Assembly (NCBI RefSeq): GCF_003352005.1 | Contig: NZ_CP024848.1 | Location: 3,419,001-3,483,000 of the forward strand | From: Oceanobacillus zhaokaii | GTDB lineage: Bacteria; Bacillota; Bacilli; Bacillales; Amphibacillaceae | Direction: 5' to 3' | Length of the DNA: 64,000 nt | Shown: piece by piece, positions 53,620 to 61,736 of the stretch | Layout of the letters: each line of letters starts with the position of its first letter | Numbering within the stretch: position 1 is the stretch's first letter | Program-made: the position numbers and the translations under genes | Notes under the pieces: model-generated | Seen by the model: only the letters and a program-made list of their open reading frames with translations | Told to the model about the DNA's origin: nothing | Database searches by the model: none

Positions 53620-54960
53620 ATGCAAATTAATAATTCTGAAATAACTATTGGAATCATAGGCCCTGAGGCACTGATGAAACAAACAAAGGAAGTTTTGAAA
53701 GCGTTCCCTAATTTCAGACCTATTTACACTACTACCACTCCAACTAGTGTTATTAAAACTGTTACGGAAGAATTAATCGATGAAGTAGATGTGTTATTGT
53801 TTACAGAATTCCATCTATACTTTGAAGCTAAACAGCACGTCGACTTTTCCATACCAGTTCATCATGTACCGCTAACAGGAACAGGTCTCTATCGCTCTAT
53901 ATTCATAGTAAAAAATAAATTTGGTTTAAAAAATCTATCGATTGATACAATTGAGGAAAAGTATGTGGAGCAGATTCTCTTTGAATTAGCTGAATCTGAT
54001 TTTACATGCTATTCATTTAATCATCACCCCCATTTAAACCATATCGATCATATGATTAAATTTCATGAAAATAACTATCATAAATATGGAACAATCGCAA
54101 TTACTGGTATACAAGAAGTATCAACCCAACTATCTGAGCTTGATATCCCGAATGAGTGGGTAATTCCAACACAGCAGGACATGATTGTTTCTTTAGAGCG
54201 CGCACTTTTGGCGGCAGATACCCGAAGAAATAAAGAATCACAAATCGTTTTTGGTATCATTGATATTGACAATTTTAATCGAGTAATAGAAAAATATACG
54301 TCTGAGCATGATGTGCAAATATTAAAATTGCAAATACAACAAATGCTGCTTGATTATACGAAACAGCTTGATGGCCACCTCATTAATTCAGGTGGTGAAG
54401 AATATTCTTTTATAACCACCCGTGGCATTTTCGAACGGGAAACAAGAGGTTACAAGTTTATCCCATTACTAAAAGAAACCAAAGGTGAATTCGGCATTAC
54501 ATTAAGTGTTGGTGTAGGCTTCGGCAGCACCGCTGCCGAAGCAGGAAGTCACGCTCGTTTAGCTCTACGCCAATCGAAAGAATTAGGCGGAAATATTTGC
54601 TATATTGTCCGAGAAGATCGAAGCGTTTTAGGACCTGTCGACATTTCTACCAATACACAATATGAAAGATATGACTTAGCTATTACAGATACTGGACTTC
54701 TAGACAAGGCTGAAAAAGCTGGTATGTCGGCAGCATACATGACAAAACTTATGGCCCGCGTTGCAAGACATAAGAAATATGATTATACCGCTCAAGAACT
54801 TGCTTCAACATTAAACGTTACAACGAGAAGTGCGCACAGAATCCTTTTAAAATGGATGGATGCTGAACTGGTAGATATTGTTGGTGAAGAAAAGGTAACA
54901 CATAAAGGAAGACCACGTCGGATATATCGTCTTAGTTTTATTGAAGATAATACAATCTAA
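53620..54960 (+). CDS. Transcriptional regulator with degenerate GGDEF-like domain and C-terminal winged helix
   Basis: I do not recognise this 446-residue protein as a named regulator. Residues 1-110 (ITIGIIGPEALMKQT) look like a ligand-type alpha/beta domain. Residues about 205-325 resemble a GGDEF domain: FGIIDIDNFNRVIEKY, then LINSGGEEYSF in place of GGDEF and SVGVGFGSTAAEA near its end. The C-terminal 80 residues form a winged helix (YTAQELASTLNVTTRSAHRILL). It is cytoplasmic. Its promoter and those of two large flanking operons share one operator motif, so it probably represses them and itself. Cyclic-di-GMP synthesis is unlikely given the altered motif. A nucleotide or sugar could be its signal. 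Confidence 0.75.
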   Translation: MQINNSEITIGIIGPEALMKQTKEVLKAFPNFRPIYTTTTPTSVIKTVTEELIDEVDVLLFTEFHLYFEAKQHVDFSIPVHHVPLTGTGLYRSIFIVKNKFGLKNLSIDTIEEKYVEQILFELAESDFTCYSFNHHPHLNHIDHMIKFHENNYHKYGTIAITGIQEVSTQLSELDIPNEWVIPTQQDMIVSLERALLAADTRRNKESQIVFGIIDIDNFNRVIEKYTSEHDVQILKLQIQQMLLDYTKQLDGHLINSGGEEYSFITTRGIFERETRGYKFIPLLKETKGEFGITLSVGVGFGSTAAEAGSHARLALRQSKELGGNICYIVREDRSVLGPVDISTNTQYERYDLAITDTGLLDKAEKAGMSAAYMTKLMARVARHKKYDYTAQELASTLNVTTRSAHRILLKWMDAELVDIVGEEKVTHKGRPRRIYRLSFIEDNTI

Positions 54961-55003
54961 TCCATAGTAAAACATTTCCTGATTTACGATTAAAGTATAT
55001 TAT

Positions 55004-56128
55004 CTACAAGTCGATAGAAAATTGATCCATCTTCTTTTTATCGACTTCCCATCCAATACCTATCCCAACCGGTAGTTTCACTGCTCCCTCACGAATAGTA
55101 GCCTTTGTTTGAGATGGATCATCCTCCAAAAATAATGGTCCATTTAAATCGACTGGTGTCGATATACCCAGCGCATGAAATAAGTGTGCCCCAGCATATA
55201 AGCCTAATGAAGATTCCGTCAAACCGCCGCCAAGTAATTCGAGACCGGCCGCCTGAGCAATATCACCACAACGTTTTGCGCGTGATAAACCACCCATTTT
55301 TGTTACCTTAATTACAATTGTATCGCAAGCTCCTAATTGAATCGCGCGAACGACATCTGCTGGTGTCCAAATACTTTCATCCAAGGCAATCGGAATGGTT
55401 GTAAATTCACGTAGCTTCGCATGGCCAATTAAATCACCAGCAGCCAGTGGTTGTTCAAAAACACTTATTTCAATTTCCTCCATTGCTTTACTAAGTCTCA
55501 TTGCATCCTTTAAATGATAGGCTTGATTTGCATCAACCCGGAAATACACATCGGGTAAAATCTCCTTTATCGTCTTTAATATAGCTAAATCCTTGTCCGG
55601 ATCTATCCCTATTTTGACATCTACACCTTTATACTCTCCTGCTTTCGCAATTCGTGCCTTCTCAGCCGCCTCTCTTTCATTTGATACACTTATTAAGTAG
55701 GAAAGATTGATTGTACTTTGCGGCTTGGTAAACCAACTATGAACGAGTGGCTGATGGTTGGTTTTTGCAATTGCATCCAGAACAGCCATATCAATTGCAG
55801 CTTTCGCAATTGGTTGCCCCCTAGTAATACCTGAAGCGATCTGCTTATCCATAATGTAATGAATTTCATCGAGTGAAAAAATTGAAACTCCTATTAGTGC
55901 ATCTGCAAAATAGTTGTTAATCGTTGTTACTACCGTTTCTATGGTTTCATAGCTCCACCTATGGCTTGGACGAGCTTCACCCCAGCCTTCTACTCCATCA
56001 TCTGTTGTTATCTTGACATATACATGTGGTGCACCAGCATTTTTATCCCCCACTTTGCCACCTGATATCGAAAAGCTCTGTAACATTGGTAAGTGTACTG
56101 GAAATACATCAATAGCTGATATTTGCAT
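55004..56128 (-). CDS. Mandelate racemase/muconate lactonizing enzyme family protein
   Basis: This 374-residue enolase-superfamily enzyme abstracts a proton next to a carboxylate. The metal ligands are visible as Asp in FRVDANQAY, Glu in SVFEQPLA and Asp in IALDESIW, and the C-terminal lysine lies in IVIKVTKMGG. The second-strand K-x-K motif reads VDVKIG, so the first lysine is Asp and only the second remains. It may be a sugar-acid dehydratase or an epimerase. A substrate cannot be named. It is last in the ABC-transporter operon and faces the regulator gene tail to tail. Confidence 0.9.
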   Translation of the reverse strand: MQISAIDVFPVHLPMLQSFSISGGKVGDKNAGAPHVYVKITTDDGVEGWGEARPSHRWSYETIETVVTTINNYFADALIGVSIFSLDEIHYIMDKQIASGITRGQPIAKAAIDMAVLDAIAKTNHQPLVHSWFTKPQSTINLSYLISVSNEREAAEKARIAKAGEYKGVDVKIGIDPDKDLAILKTIKEILPDVYFRVDANQAYHLKDAMRLSKAMEEIEISVFEQPLAAGDLIGHAKLREFTTIPIALDESIWTPADVVRAIQLGACDTIVIKVTKMGGLSRAKRCGDIAQAAGLELLGGGLTESSLGLYAGAHLFHALGISTPVDLNGPLFLEDDPSQTKATIREGAVKLPVGIGIGWEVDKKKMDQFSIDL

Positions 56129-56154
56129 TCTAATAGACTCCTTTTTGAACAGAC

Positions 56155-57171
56155 TTAACTGCTAAATGGGTGGAATTCAGAGAGTTTAATTTCCCTGCTT
56201 ATTTTTGCTGATTCGTAGATTGCTAAAATAATTTCTACCGATTTACGTGCTTCAATCCCAGTTATCATTGGTTCACGATCATCTAAGACAGCATCGACCA
56301 TGTCATTAATAATAATTGCATGCCCATCGTGATCAGACGCTGGTAATGATGGTTTCCTATTTTCATTGTTTACAGCTTCCCAGATTTCTACATTTGTATC
56401 GCTCACTTTTAATGTTCCTTTATCTCCATTTATTTCAATACTCGTCTCTTGTTCTGGAAATATAGACGTTGCACCTTGAATTGTTCCAAGGGCTCCATTT
56501 TTGAATTTTAAAATCGCTACTGCGGTATCTTCTACTTCGATTTTTTTTCGAGCAAGTGTCGCCGTGTATGCCATTACACTTTCAATTTCCCCACCAATCC
56601 ATTGCAAAAGGTCGATACCATGTACCCCTTGATTCATGAGTGCACCACCTCCATCAAGCTCCCACTTTCCACGCCAACCAGCGCTAGCATAATATTCATC
56701 AGAACGGAAATATTTTAAATAAGCTTGAATCATCATTAAGTCACCAATTGCGCCGGAATCAAGTGTATTTTTAGCTGCTAAGAAATGTGGCAATGTCCTC
56801 CGCTGAAATACCGCACCAAGTTTCACCCCTGAATTTTTACAAGCTTTAATCATCTCATCCATATTTTCAAACGTAATATCTAAAGGCTTTTCGGTCAAAA
56901 CATGTTTACCCATTTCTGCACATCTCACTGCTATTGCTGCATGCATCCCGCTAGGAACACATAGACATACGACATCAATTGGTTCTAATAGCATTTTTTC
57001 ATAGTCAGTAAATACTTTCTCAATGTTGTATTCCTTAGCTAATTTATTAGCTTTTTGAAGATCAATATCCACAATCGCCGCAAGATTCGCACGCCGGTTC
57101 GAGTAAATCGCATTCGCATGAAGCGGTGCTAAGATTCCCGCTCCAATAATTCCAAATTGAATTTGCCTCAC
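56155..57171 (-). CDS. Gfo/Idh/MocA-family oxidoreductase
   Basis: The 338-residue protein has the NAD loop GIIGAGILAPLHANAI, HVLTEKPLDIT and GGGALMNQGVHGIDLLQW, all canonical. The start is a GTG at 57171, six bases after GAAGGTG. It lies 28 bases after another Gfo/Idh-like gene in the ABC operon, a repeated arrangement also seen at 43.8-50 kb. It probably oxidises the imported sugar or its acid. The position of oxidation is not known. Confidence 0.92.
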   Translation of the reverse strand: MRQIQFGIIGAGILAPLHANAIYSNRRANLAAIVDIDLQKANKLAKEYNIEKVFTDYEKMLLEPIDVVCLCVPSGMHAAIAVRCAEMGKHVLTEKPLDITFENMDEMIKACKNSGVKLGAVFQRRTLPHFLAAKNTLDSGAIGDLMMIQAYLKYFRSDEYYASAGWRGKWELDGGGALMNQGVHGIDLLQWIGGEIESVMAYTATLARKKIEVEDTAVAILKFKNGALGTIQGATSIFPEQETSIEINGDKGTLKVSDTNVEIWEAVNNENRKPSLPASDHDGHAIIINDMVDAVLDDREPMITGIEARKSVEIILAIYESAKISREIKLSEFHPFSS

Positions 57172-57199
57172 ATTTACACCTTCTTTTATAAATTATGTG

Positions 57200-58102
57200 C
57201 TAAATCAAAACAGATTTACCAGATTCTCTACTCTCATTAGCCGCTTCTATAAATCGAATAATCTCTCTTGTCTCACTTAAAGGAACCCTTGATACACCAT
57301 CTTCAAAGAAAAACATGATTTGCTCTAGTAAACTAGCGTAATACGGCTTCTGCTCAGAATGTATTGAAACAAACTCGCTTCCTTCTTCAAAATGAACCAT
57401 TGCTCCAAATTGAAAATTTCCCTTTCGATTTCCTCGGACCGTCCCAATCCGACCGTCTTTCCAAACACCAGTAAGTAGATCATAATCATCGTTTTTCACC
57501 GTTACTACCTGCTCTGACCCTTCACCTAAAATCGTAAACAGCATTTCGACTGAATGAATTCCATACCAAAAGAAGCCCGGCTGCTCCTCCTGCAATTCCA
57601 TCGGACCAAAACAATCTGCACCAATAATTTCTCCTTTTGATTGATTATCTAATACCCTAGTCAATCCTTCAGAAAACCGGAGAGCAGAAGTGCTCATTAT
57701 TGGTGTCTGATATTGTTCTGAAAGACGAACCATTTCCTTCGCATCCTTTGTGCTCAAACAAAATGGTTTATCGATAAAAATAGGTTTCTTATAAGAAATA
57801 ATTTGCCTTAACTGCTCCAAATGAACTCTGCCATCAACAGATTCTAATAATATGGCATCACTTTTTTCTGCGACGGTTTCCATCGTATCGGCGATTGAAA
57901 CACCAAAGCGATCACGCAGTTCGCTCGTAAAGCCACCAACTCGTGACCTGCTTAGTTCAAAATCTTCCGTCCCCCCTGGATATGCAATCGCCACCCTCGC
58001 CCCTTTTACATGATAGGTTTCTTCTGGATCATTCAGTAACCTTGCAAAAGCAAGCGCATGAGAAGTATCTAAACCTATCATGCCTATCGTCAAATCCTTC
58101 AT
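57200..58102 (-). CDS. Gfo/Idh/MocA-like oxidoreductase with DKP variant
   Basis: The 300-residue protein has an N-terminal Rossmann strand with an unusual loop (IGMIGLDTSHALAFARLL) and reads PIFIDKPFCLST where most members have EKP. It is shorter than its neighbours. The C-terminal domain lacks a clear GGGxLxDxGxH segment, with FWYGIHSVEML in that region. Catalytic details may therefore differ. AAAGGTGG lies six bases before the ATG. It follows the second permease gene by 15 bases, suggesting a close tie with uptake. Confidence 0.82.
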   Translation of the reverse strand: MKDLTIGMIGLDTSHALAFARLLNDPEETYHVKGARVAIAYPGGTEDFELSRSRVGGFTSELRDRFGVSIADTMETVAEKSDAILLESVDGRVHLEQLRQIISYKKPIFIDKPFCLSTKDAKEMVRLSEQYQTPIMSTSALRFSEGLTRVLDNQSKGEIIGADCFGPMELQEEQPGFFWYGIHSVEMLFTILGEGSEQVVTVKNDDYDLLTGVWKDGRIGTVRGNRKGNFQFGAMVHFEEGSEFVSIHSEQKPYYASLLEQIMFFFEDGVSRVPLSETREIIRFIEAANESRESGKSVLI

Positions 58103-58117
58103 TCTTTTCCACCTTTC

Positions 58118-58924
58118 TTACTTCATTCCTGACATTTGAATTCCTTCTGTGAAATATCTTTGGAAGAACAAGAAAATCAAGAAAGTAGGAATAAACGAAA
58201 GGGTCGCCCCAGCCATTTCAATCCCAAAGTTCCCTTCCTTGCCTAGTAACGATGCTAACCCAACCGTTACAGGAAACATTTTTTCTTGTGTCATATAAAT
58301 TAATGGTTGAAATAAGTCATTCCAGTTACTTATAAATGCAAATGTTCCAACCGTTGCAATGACAGGCATTGATAGCGGGAAAATGATTTTGAAGAAAACT
58401 TTAATATCATTTGCACCATCAATACGTGCAGCCTCTTCCAATTCAACTGGAATACCCTGCATAAATTGCCTTACTAAAAACACACCCATAATCGCCCAAA
58501 GTTCAGGAACAATCAATGCCCAATACGTATTGATCCAACCGAAATCCGAAAACATAATGTACTTCGGAATGATTAACAGCTGTTGTGGTACCATAATCAC
58601 TGCCATAAATATCCAAAAGATTACTTCCTTCCCAGGGAATTGTTTTTTTGCAAAAATATAACCTAATATTCCTGCAAATAACATCTGACTAAAAACTGGG
58701 ATGATCGTAATCACAAACGAGTTAAAAATCCACCTTAAAAACATTCCATCGTTAAAAAGGTATTGAAAGTTACTTAAGGTTGGATCATCTGGTATCCAAA
58801 AAAGTGGATCTAATTGTGCAAATTGTGTTTCCTTAAGTGATCCTAGAGCCATAATGATAAATGGCAGAAGGAAAGTAAAGCCTAGGAGTATTAACGCCGT
58901 ATATGAGATAATTTTCTTAATCAA
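58118..58924 (-). CDS. Carbohydrate ABC transporter permease, MalG type
   Basis: A 268-residue membrane protein with six hydrophobic segments (first at ALILLGFTFLLPFIIMALG) and an EAA loop ELEEAARIDGANDI. The start is a TTG at 58924, about ten bases after AAAGGAG. It belongs to the third importer of the window. The YtcP/LplC-like subfamily that carries plant oligosaccharides or modified sugars is possible. The substrate should be what the linked oxidoreductases use. Confidence 0.92.
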   Translation of the reverse strand: MIKKIISYTALILLGFTFLLPFIIMALGSLKETQFAQLDPLFWIPDDPTLSNFQYLFNDGMFLRWIFNSFVITIIPVFSQMLFAGILGYIFAKKQFPGKEVIFWIFMAVIMVPQQLLIIPKYIMFSDFGWINTYWALIVPELWAIMGVFLVRQFMQGIPVELEEAARIDGANDIKVFFKIIFPLSMPVIATVGTFAFISNWNDLFQPLIYMTQEKMFPVTVGLASLLGKEGNFGIEMAGATLSFIPTFLIFLFFQRYFTEGIQMSGMK

Positions 58925-58957
58925 TCTGTTTATTCTCCTTTCAAAAGAAGGTTGAAA

Positions 58958-59938
58958 TTAGTATATATTGTCCTCTTTACCAAGATATTTTCTCTGTATT
59001 AGTGAAATTATCAAAATAATAAAGAACAACGCATAAGACAAAACAGCTGCATAGCTTAAATTAAGCCCAGCAAATCCTTGTTGATATAAATAATATACGA
59101 TTGTCGTTGTAGAATAGTTTGGTCCACCACCTGTTAGTAAATATGCCGAATCAAAGATTTGAAAGGAACCGATTGTTGTTACGATTAATACATAAAAGTG
59201 AATTGGTTTCAAAAGGGGAAATGTAATCCTCCAGAATATTTTAACCGGAGATGCCCCATCGATCCGAGCCGCTTCATATAATTCCCTAGGGATTGATTGC
59301 AGACCTGCAAAATAGTAAATCATCGTACTTCCTGCAACCTTGAATATACTTAATCCCGCAAGTACCATCAGTGCCTGCCCGGAATCCGATAGAAACAATT
59401 GTATATCAATTCCGATGAAACCAATCAGAAAGTTAATGAGCCCTGAATCCGTCCCTCTGAATAACCAACCCCAAATACCAGCGATAACAACAAAAGACGT
59501 CACAACAGGAAGGAAAAATATCCCTTTAAAAAAGCCCGTAAACTTGACCTTCATATTAATAACTAATGCTAAAATTAACCCAAGAGCCATTGTTGGTAAA
59601 ATATAATAAATCGAAAACAATACCGTATTCCAAATTGCTTTCCAAGCTAGATCATCATTAAAAAACTGAATCCAATTTTTCAGCCCGACAAATTCGGAGT
59701 CTCCAATAATCTTCCAATCCAAAAATGTTAAAACAAAACTATACGCGAATGGAATGATTTGAAAGATCAGAAAGTGAATCAGTGCAGGAATTAGAAAAAT
59801 ATATACGATGGCATTTCTGTCCCATTCACGTTTTATTCTTTGTTTAAAAGGTAATTTCCTTTTGTTTGCATTTTTCTTCTTAGGTAATTGATCAGATGCA
59901 AAACTATTATTCTCTTTAATATTCTCCAGCGTAATCAC
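58958..59938 (-). CDS. Sugar ABC transporter permease, MalF type
   Basis: A 326-residue permease whose first 40 residues are hydrophilic and lysine-rich (LPKKKNANKRKLPFKQRIK), followed by YIFLIPALIHFLIFQIIPF and an EAA loop ELYEAARIDGASPV. The start is uncertain. The frame opens with a GTG at 59938 behind only AAGGTG overlap, and no better ribosome site is seen within the first codons. It pairs with the MalG-type protein downstream. A strong hairpin precedes it. Confidence 0.88.
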   Translation of the reverse strand: MITLENIKENNSFASDQLPKKKNANKRKLPFKQRIKREWDRNAIVYIFLIPALIHFLIFQIIPFAYSFVLTFLDWKIIGDSEFVGLKNWIQFFNDDLAWKAIWNTVLFSIYYILPTMALGLILALVINMKVKFTGFFKGIFFLPVVTSFVVIAGIWGWLFRGTDSGLINFLIGFIGIDIQLFLSDSGQALMVLAGLSIFKVAGSTMIYYFAGLQSIPRELYEAARIDGASPVKIFWRITFPLLKPIHFYVLIVTTIGSFQIFDSAYLLTGGGPNYSTTTIVYYLYQQGFAGLNLSYAAVLSYALFFIILIISLIQRKYLGKEDNIY

Positions 59939-59960
59939 CTTATTTCATATGAAAGTTAGT

Positions 59961-60002
59961 AACAGAGAGTTTGATCTGATAGTTGGACCAATACTCTCTG
60001 TT
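59961..60002 (-). terminator. Intercistronic hairpin after the third binding-protein gene
   Basis: Ten-base perfect arms AACAGAGAGT and ACTCTCTGTT enclose a loop of 22 bases, between the binding-protein stop and the first permease. It has the same location as the hairpins in the other two ABC operons. Confidence 0.6.
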
Positions 60003-60050
60003 AAATTCTAAAGTAGGCACATCGAATTGATATGCTTGCTTGCTTTTAGT

Positions 60051-61310
60051 CTATTTAGCTAGTTCCGCTTCAATCACTGCTGCGGCTGCATCTGCTGCTT
60101 CTTTTGGTGTCTTCTTACCTTCCATCATCGTTTGTACTTCTGCTTGAATTAACGGCATAATGTTGCGTCCTATTGGATGAATTACGCCAGGTAATGCAAA
60201 TTCCGTATATGTTGCAAGTTGGCTTAGATATTCTTGACTATCAAAGATATCCTTAGCAGATTCTCTTGTTGGAATATATTGTGTTACCGTATTAAAATCC
60301 CTTTGACTATCTGCATTTGTCACTACTTTCACAAATTCTGCAGCTGCATCAGGGTTATCACTATTTGAAGGAACAACGAACATTCCTGTCGTACCATACG
60401 TTACTTGCTCTTTATTTTGTAACGGTGGTGCGATTACGAAATTAAAATCCTCAATTGCTTGTAAATTCGTTAATGAAATCCCTGACCCGAGGACTGCTAG
60501 CATTTGTCCACCTTGAAATAATGCATCATGCTCCATTGCAGTGATCGAATCTTCAGGAAGATAGCCTTTTTCATACATGTTGTTGATGAATTCAAATGCC
60601 TCCACACTTTCAGGACTATTTATCAAGACTTCGTCATCCTGGGTAATAACATCCCCACCTGCTTGCCATATCCACGGATATAATGTTCCATTCATCGAAC
60701 CGCCACCAGCATAGCTAAGTGCATAGAAGTCTTTCTCTTTTGCTTTTTCAGCCCATGTTTCGAATTCTTCCCAAGTTGTTGGCAGATTTTCTGGGTCTTC
60801 ACCAATTGCTTCAATTACGTCTACATTATAGAAGAAAGTATATGCCTCTTGCAGAATTGGCAGGCCATACATTTTATCCTTCCATGTAGTTGAAACTAAA
60901 GCTGAATCAACAAAATCATCCATATCATAGCCTTCTAAATAAGGATCAAGCTCAAGCAGCATTCCTTCATCTGCATATTGTGGCATTTGGTCAGGAATCG
61001 CATAGAATACATCTGGACCATTGTTTGCTGCAAGTGCAGTTAATATTTTTTGATCTCGGTTAGACCATGGAATCGTCTCAATATTTACCTTAGCTTCAGG
61101 AAACTCCTCATTATATCTAGCGATTATTCCATCCCACATTTCTTTTTCCGCTTCTGCATCACCTGTGTAAGGATGTACCCAAACAGTTATTTCTCCAGAA
61201 ACCTCTCCATCCCCACCAGTTCCAGCTGTTTCCTCACCATCCGAGTTGCAAGCAGCTAATACTAGTCCCAGCGTAAGTAGCATCACAAGAAATCCAATTC
61301 TCTTTCGCAT
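60051..61310 (-). CDS. Sugar ABC transporter substrate-binding lipoprotein
   Basis: The 419-residue protein has a lipoprotein signal ending LAAC with Cys21, a Gly/Glu linker, and the binding-protein family 1 fold: ITVWVHPYTGDAEAEK, YNEEFPEAKVNIETIPW, FYAIPDQMPQYADEGML and FYNVDVIEAIGEDPENLP. It is anchored outside the cell and is first in the operon with two permeases, two Gfo/Idh genes and an enolase-superfamily gene. AGGGGG lies eight bases before the ATG. The ligand should be the substrate of the pathway. No homologue with a known ligand is evident to me. Confidence 0.92.
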   Translation of the reverse strand: MRKRIGFLVMLLTLGLVLAACNSDGEETAGTGGDGEVSGEITVWVHPYTGDAEAEKEMWDGIIARYNEEFPEAKVNIETIPWSNRDQKILTALAANNGPDVFYAIPDQMPQYADEGMLLELDPYLEGYDMDDFVDSALVSTTWKDKMYGLPILQEAYTFFYNVDVIEAIGEDPENLPTTWEEFETWAEKAKEKDFYALSYAGGGSMNGTLYPWIWQAGGDVITQDDEVLINSPESVEAFEFINNMYEKGYLPEDSITAMEHDALFQGGQMLAVLGSGISLTNLQAIEDFNFVIAPPLQNKEQVTYGTTGMFVVPSNSDNPDAAAEFVKVVTNADSQRDFNTVTQYIPTRESAKDIFDSQEYLSQLATYTEFALPGVIHPIGRNIMPLIQAEVQTMMEGKKTPKEAADAAAAVIEAELAK

Positions 61311-61343
61311 AAACTAAACCCCCTATTTTTTTAGAAAACTTGG

Positions 61344-61430
61344 TTGTCACCAGGCTTTTAGGTGACAGCCTTAGTTGCACTTATGTAGTAAGAAAGTCGT
61401 TATACTTTCTTATCTACTAAAATATACAAC
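61344..61430. repeat. Dispersed repeat, copy 3
   Basis: This is the best-preserved copy. It has GTCACC...GGTGAC arms, then ACAGCCTTAGTTGCACTTAT, then an inverted repeat TAGTAAGAAAGT / ACTTTCTTATCTACTA (one base inserted). Copies 1 and 2 lie at 16841-16920 and 30616-30694. Here it sits in the untranslated leader of the ABC operon. Confidence 0.6.
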
Positions 61431-61512
61431 CTAGATTTACAAATTATTTTTAAACGACTTTACACCTCCTTAGATCATACAGTTGCCTCCTAATATAAGT
61501 AATTCAAAAACA

Positions 61513-61526
61513 GGAAAGCGTTAACA
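61513..61526. promoter_or_regulatory. cre site in the leader of the third ABC operon
   Basis: GGAAAGCGTTAACA agrees with TGWAANCGNTNWCA at 13 of 14 positions. It lies downstream of the mapped promoter on the minus strand, where CcpA would act as a roadblock. Confidence 0.65.
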
Positions 61527-61570
61527 TTATTGTGTTATTAAGCTTTCATCTCATTGTATTTGCTAACTTT

Positions 61571-61620
61571 ATATTAAGATTTTTTTGGACAAGTGACAAG
61601 TCTCTAAAGTGTCTTTAATA
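61571..61620 (-). promoter_or_regulatory. Promoter and operator of the third ABC operon
   Basis: On the minus strand TTGTCA (61594-61599), 17 bases and TAATAT (61571-61576) form the promoter. The -35 is embedded in GACAAGTC (61595-61602), seven bases and TGTCTTTAATA (61610-61620). This is nearly the same sequence, with the same spacing and position against the -35, as at 53453-53479. Confidence 0.7.
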
Positions 61621-61736
61621 GGAATATTGGATAATATCAGAAAATACTACAGGAATGTTGTCGTTTAAAGATGAAAAAGTATTTGCAATTTACGGTTAAG
61701 TTAACGTATAGTTGATTTTTAAAGGAGGGGGAATTA

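Larger units (their letters stand above)
61311..61736. other. Divergent control region between the third ABC operon and the DUF624 gene
   Basis: This 426-base gap holds repeat copy 3 (61344-61430), a cre site (61513-61526), a promoter with operator (61571-61620) for the minus strand, and a probable plus-strand promoter (TTGCAA at 61683-61688, 18 bases, TATAGT at 61707-61712) for the DUF624 gene. The leader of the minus-strand message would be about 255 bases long. Confidence 0.65.
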
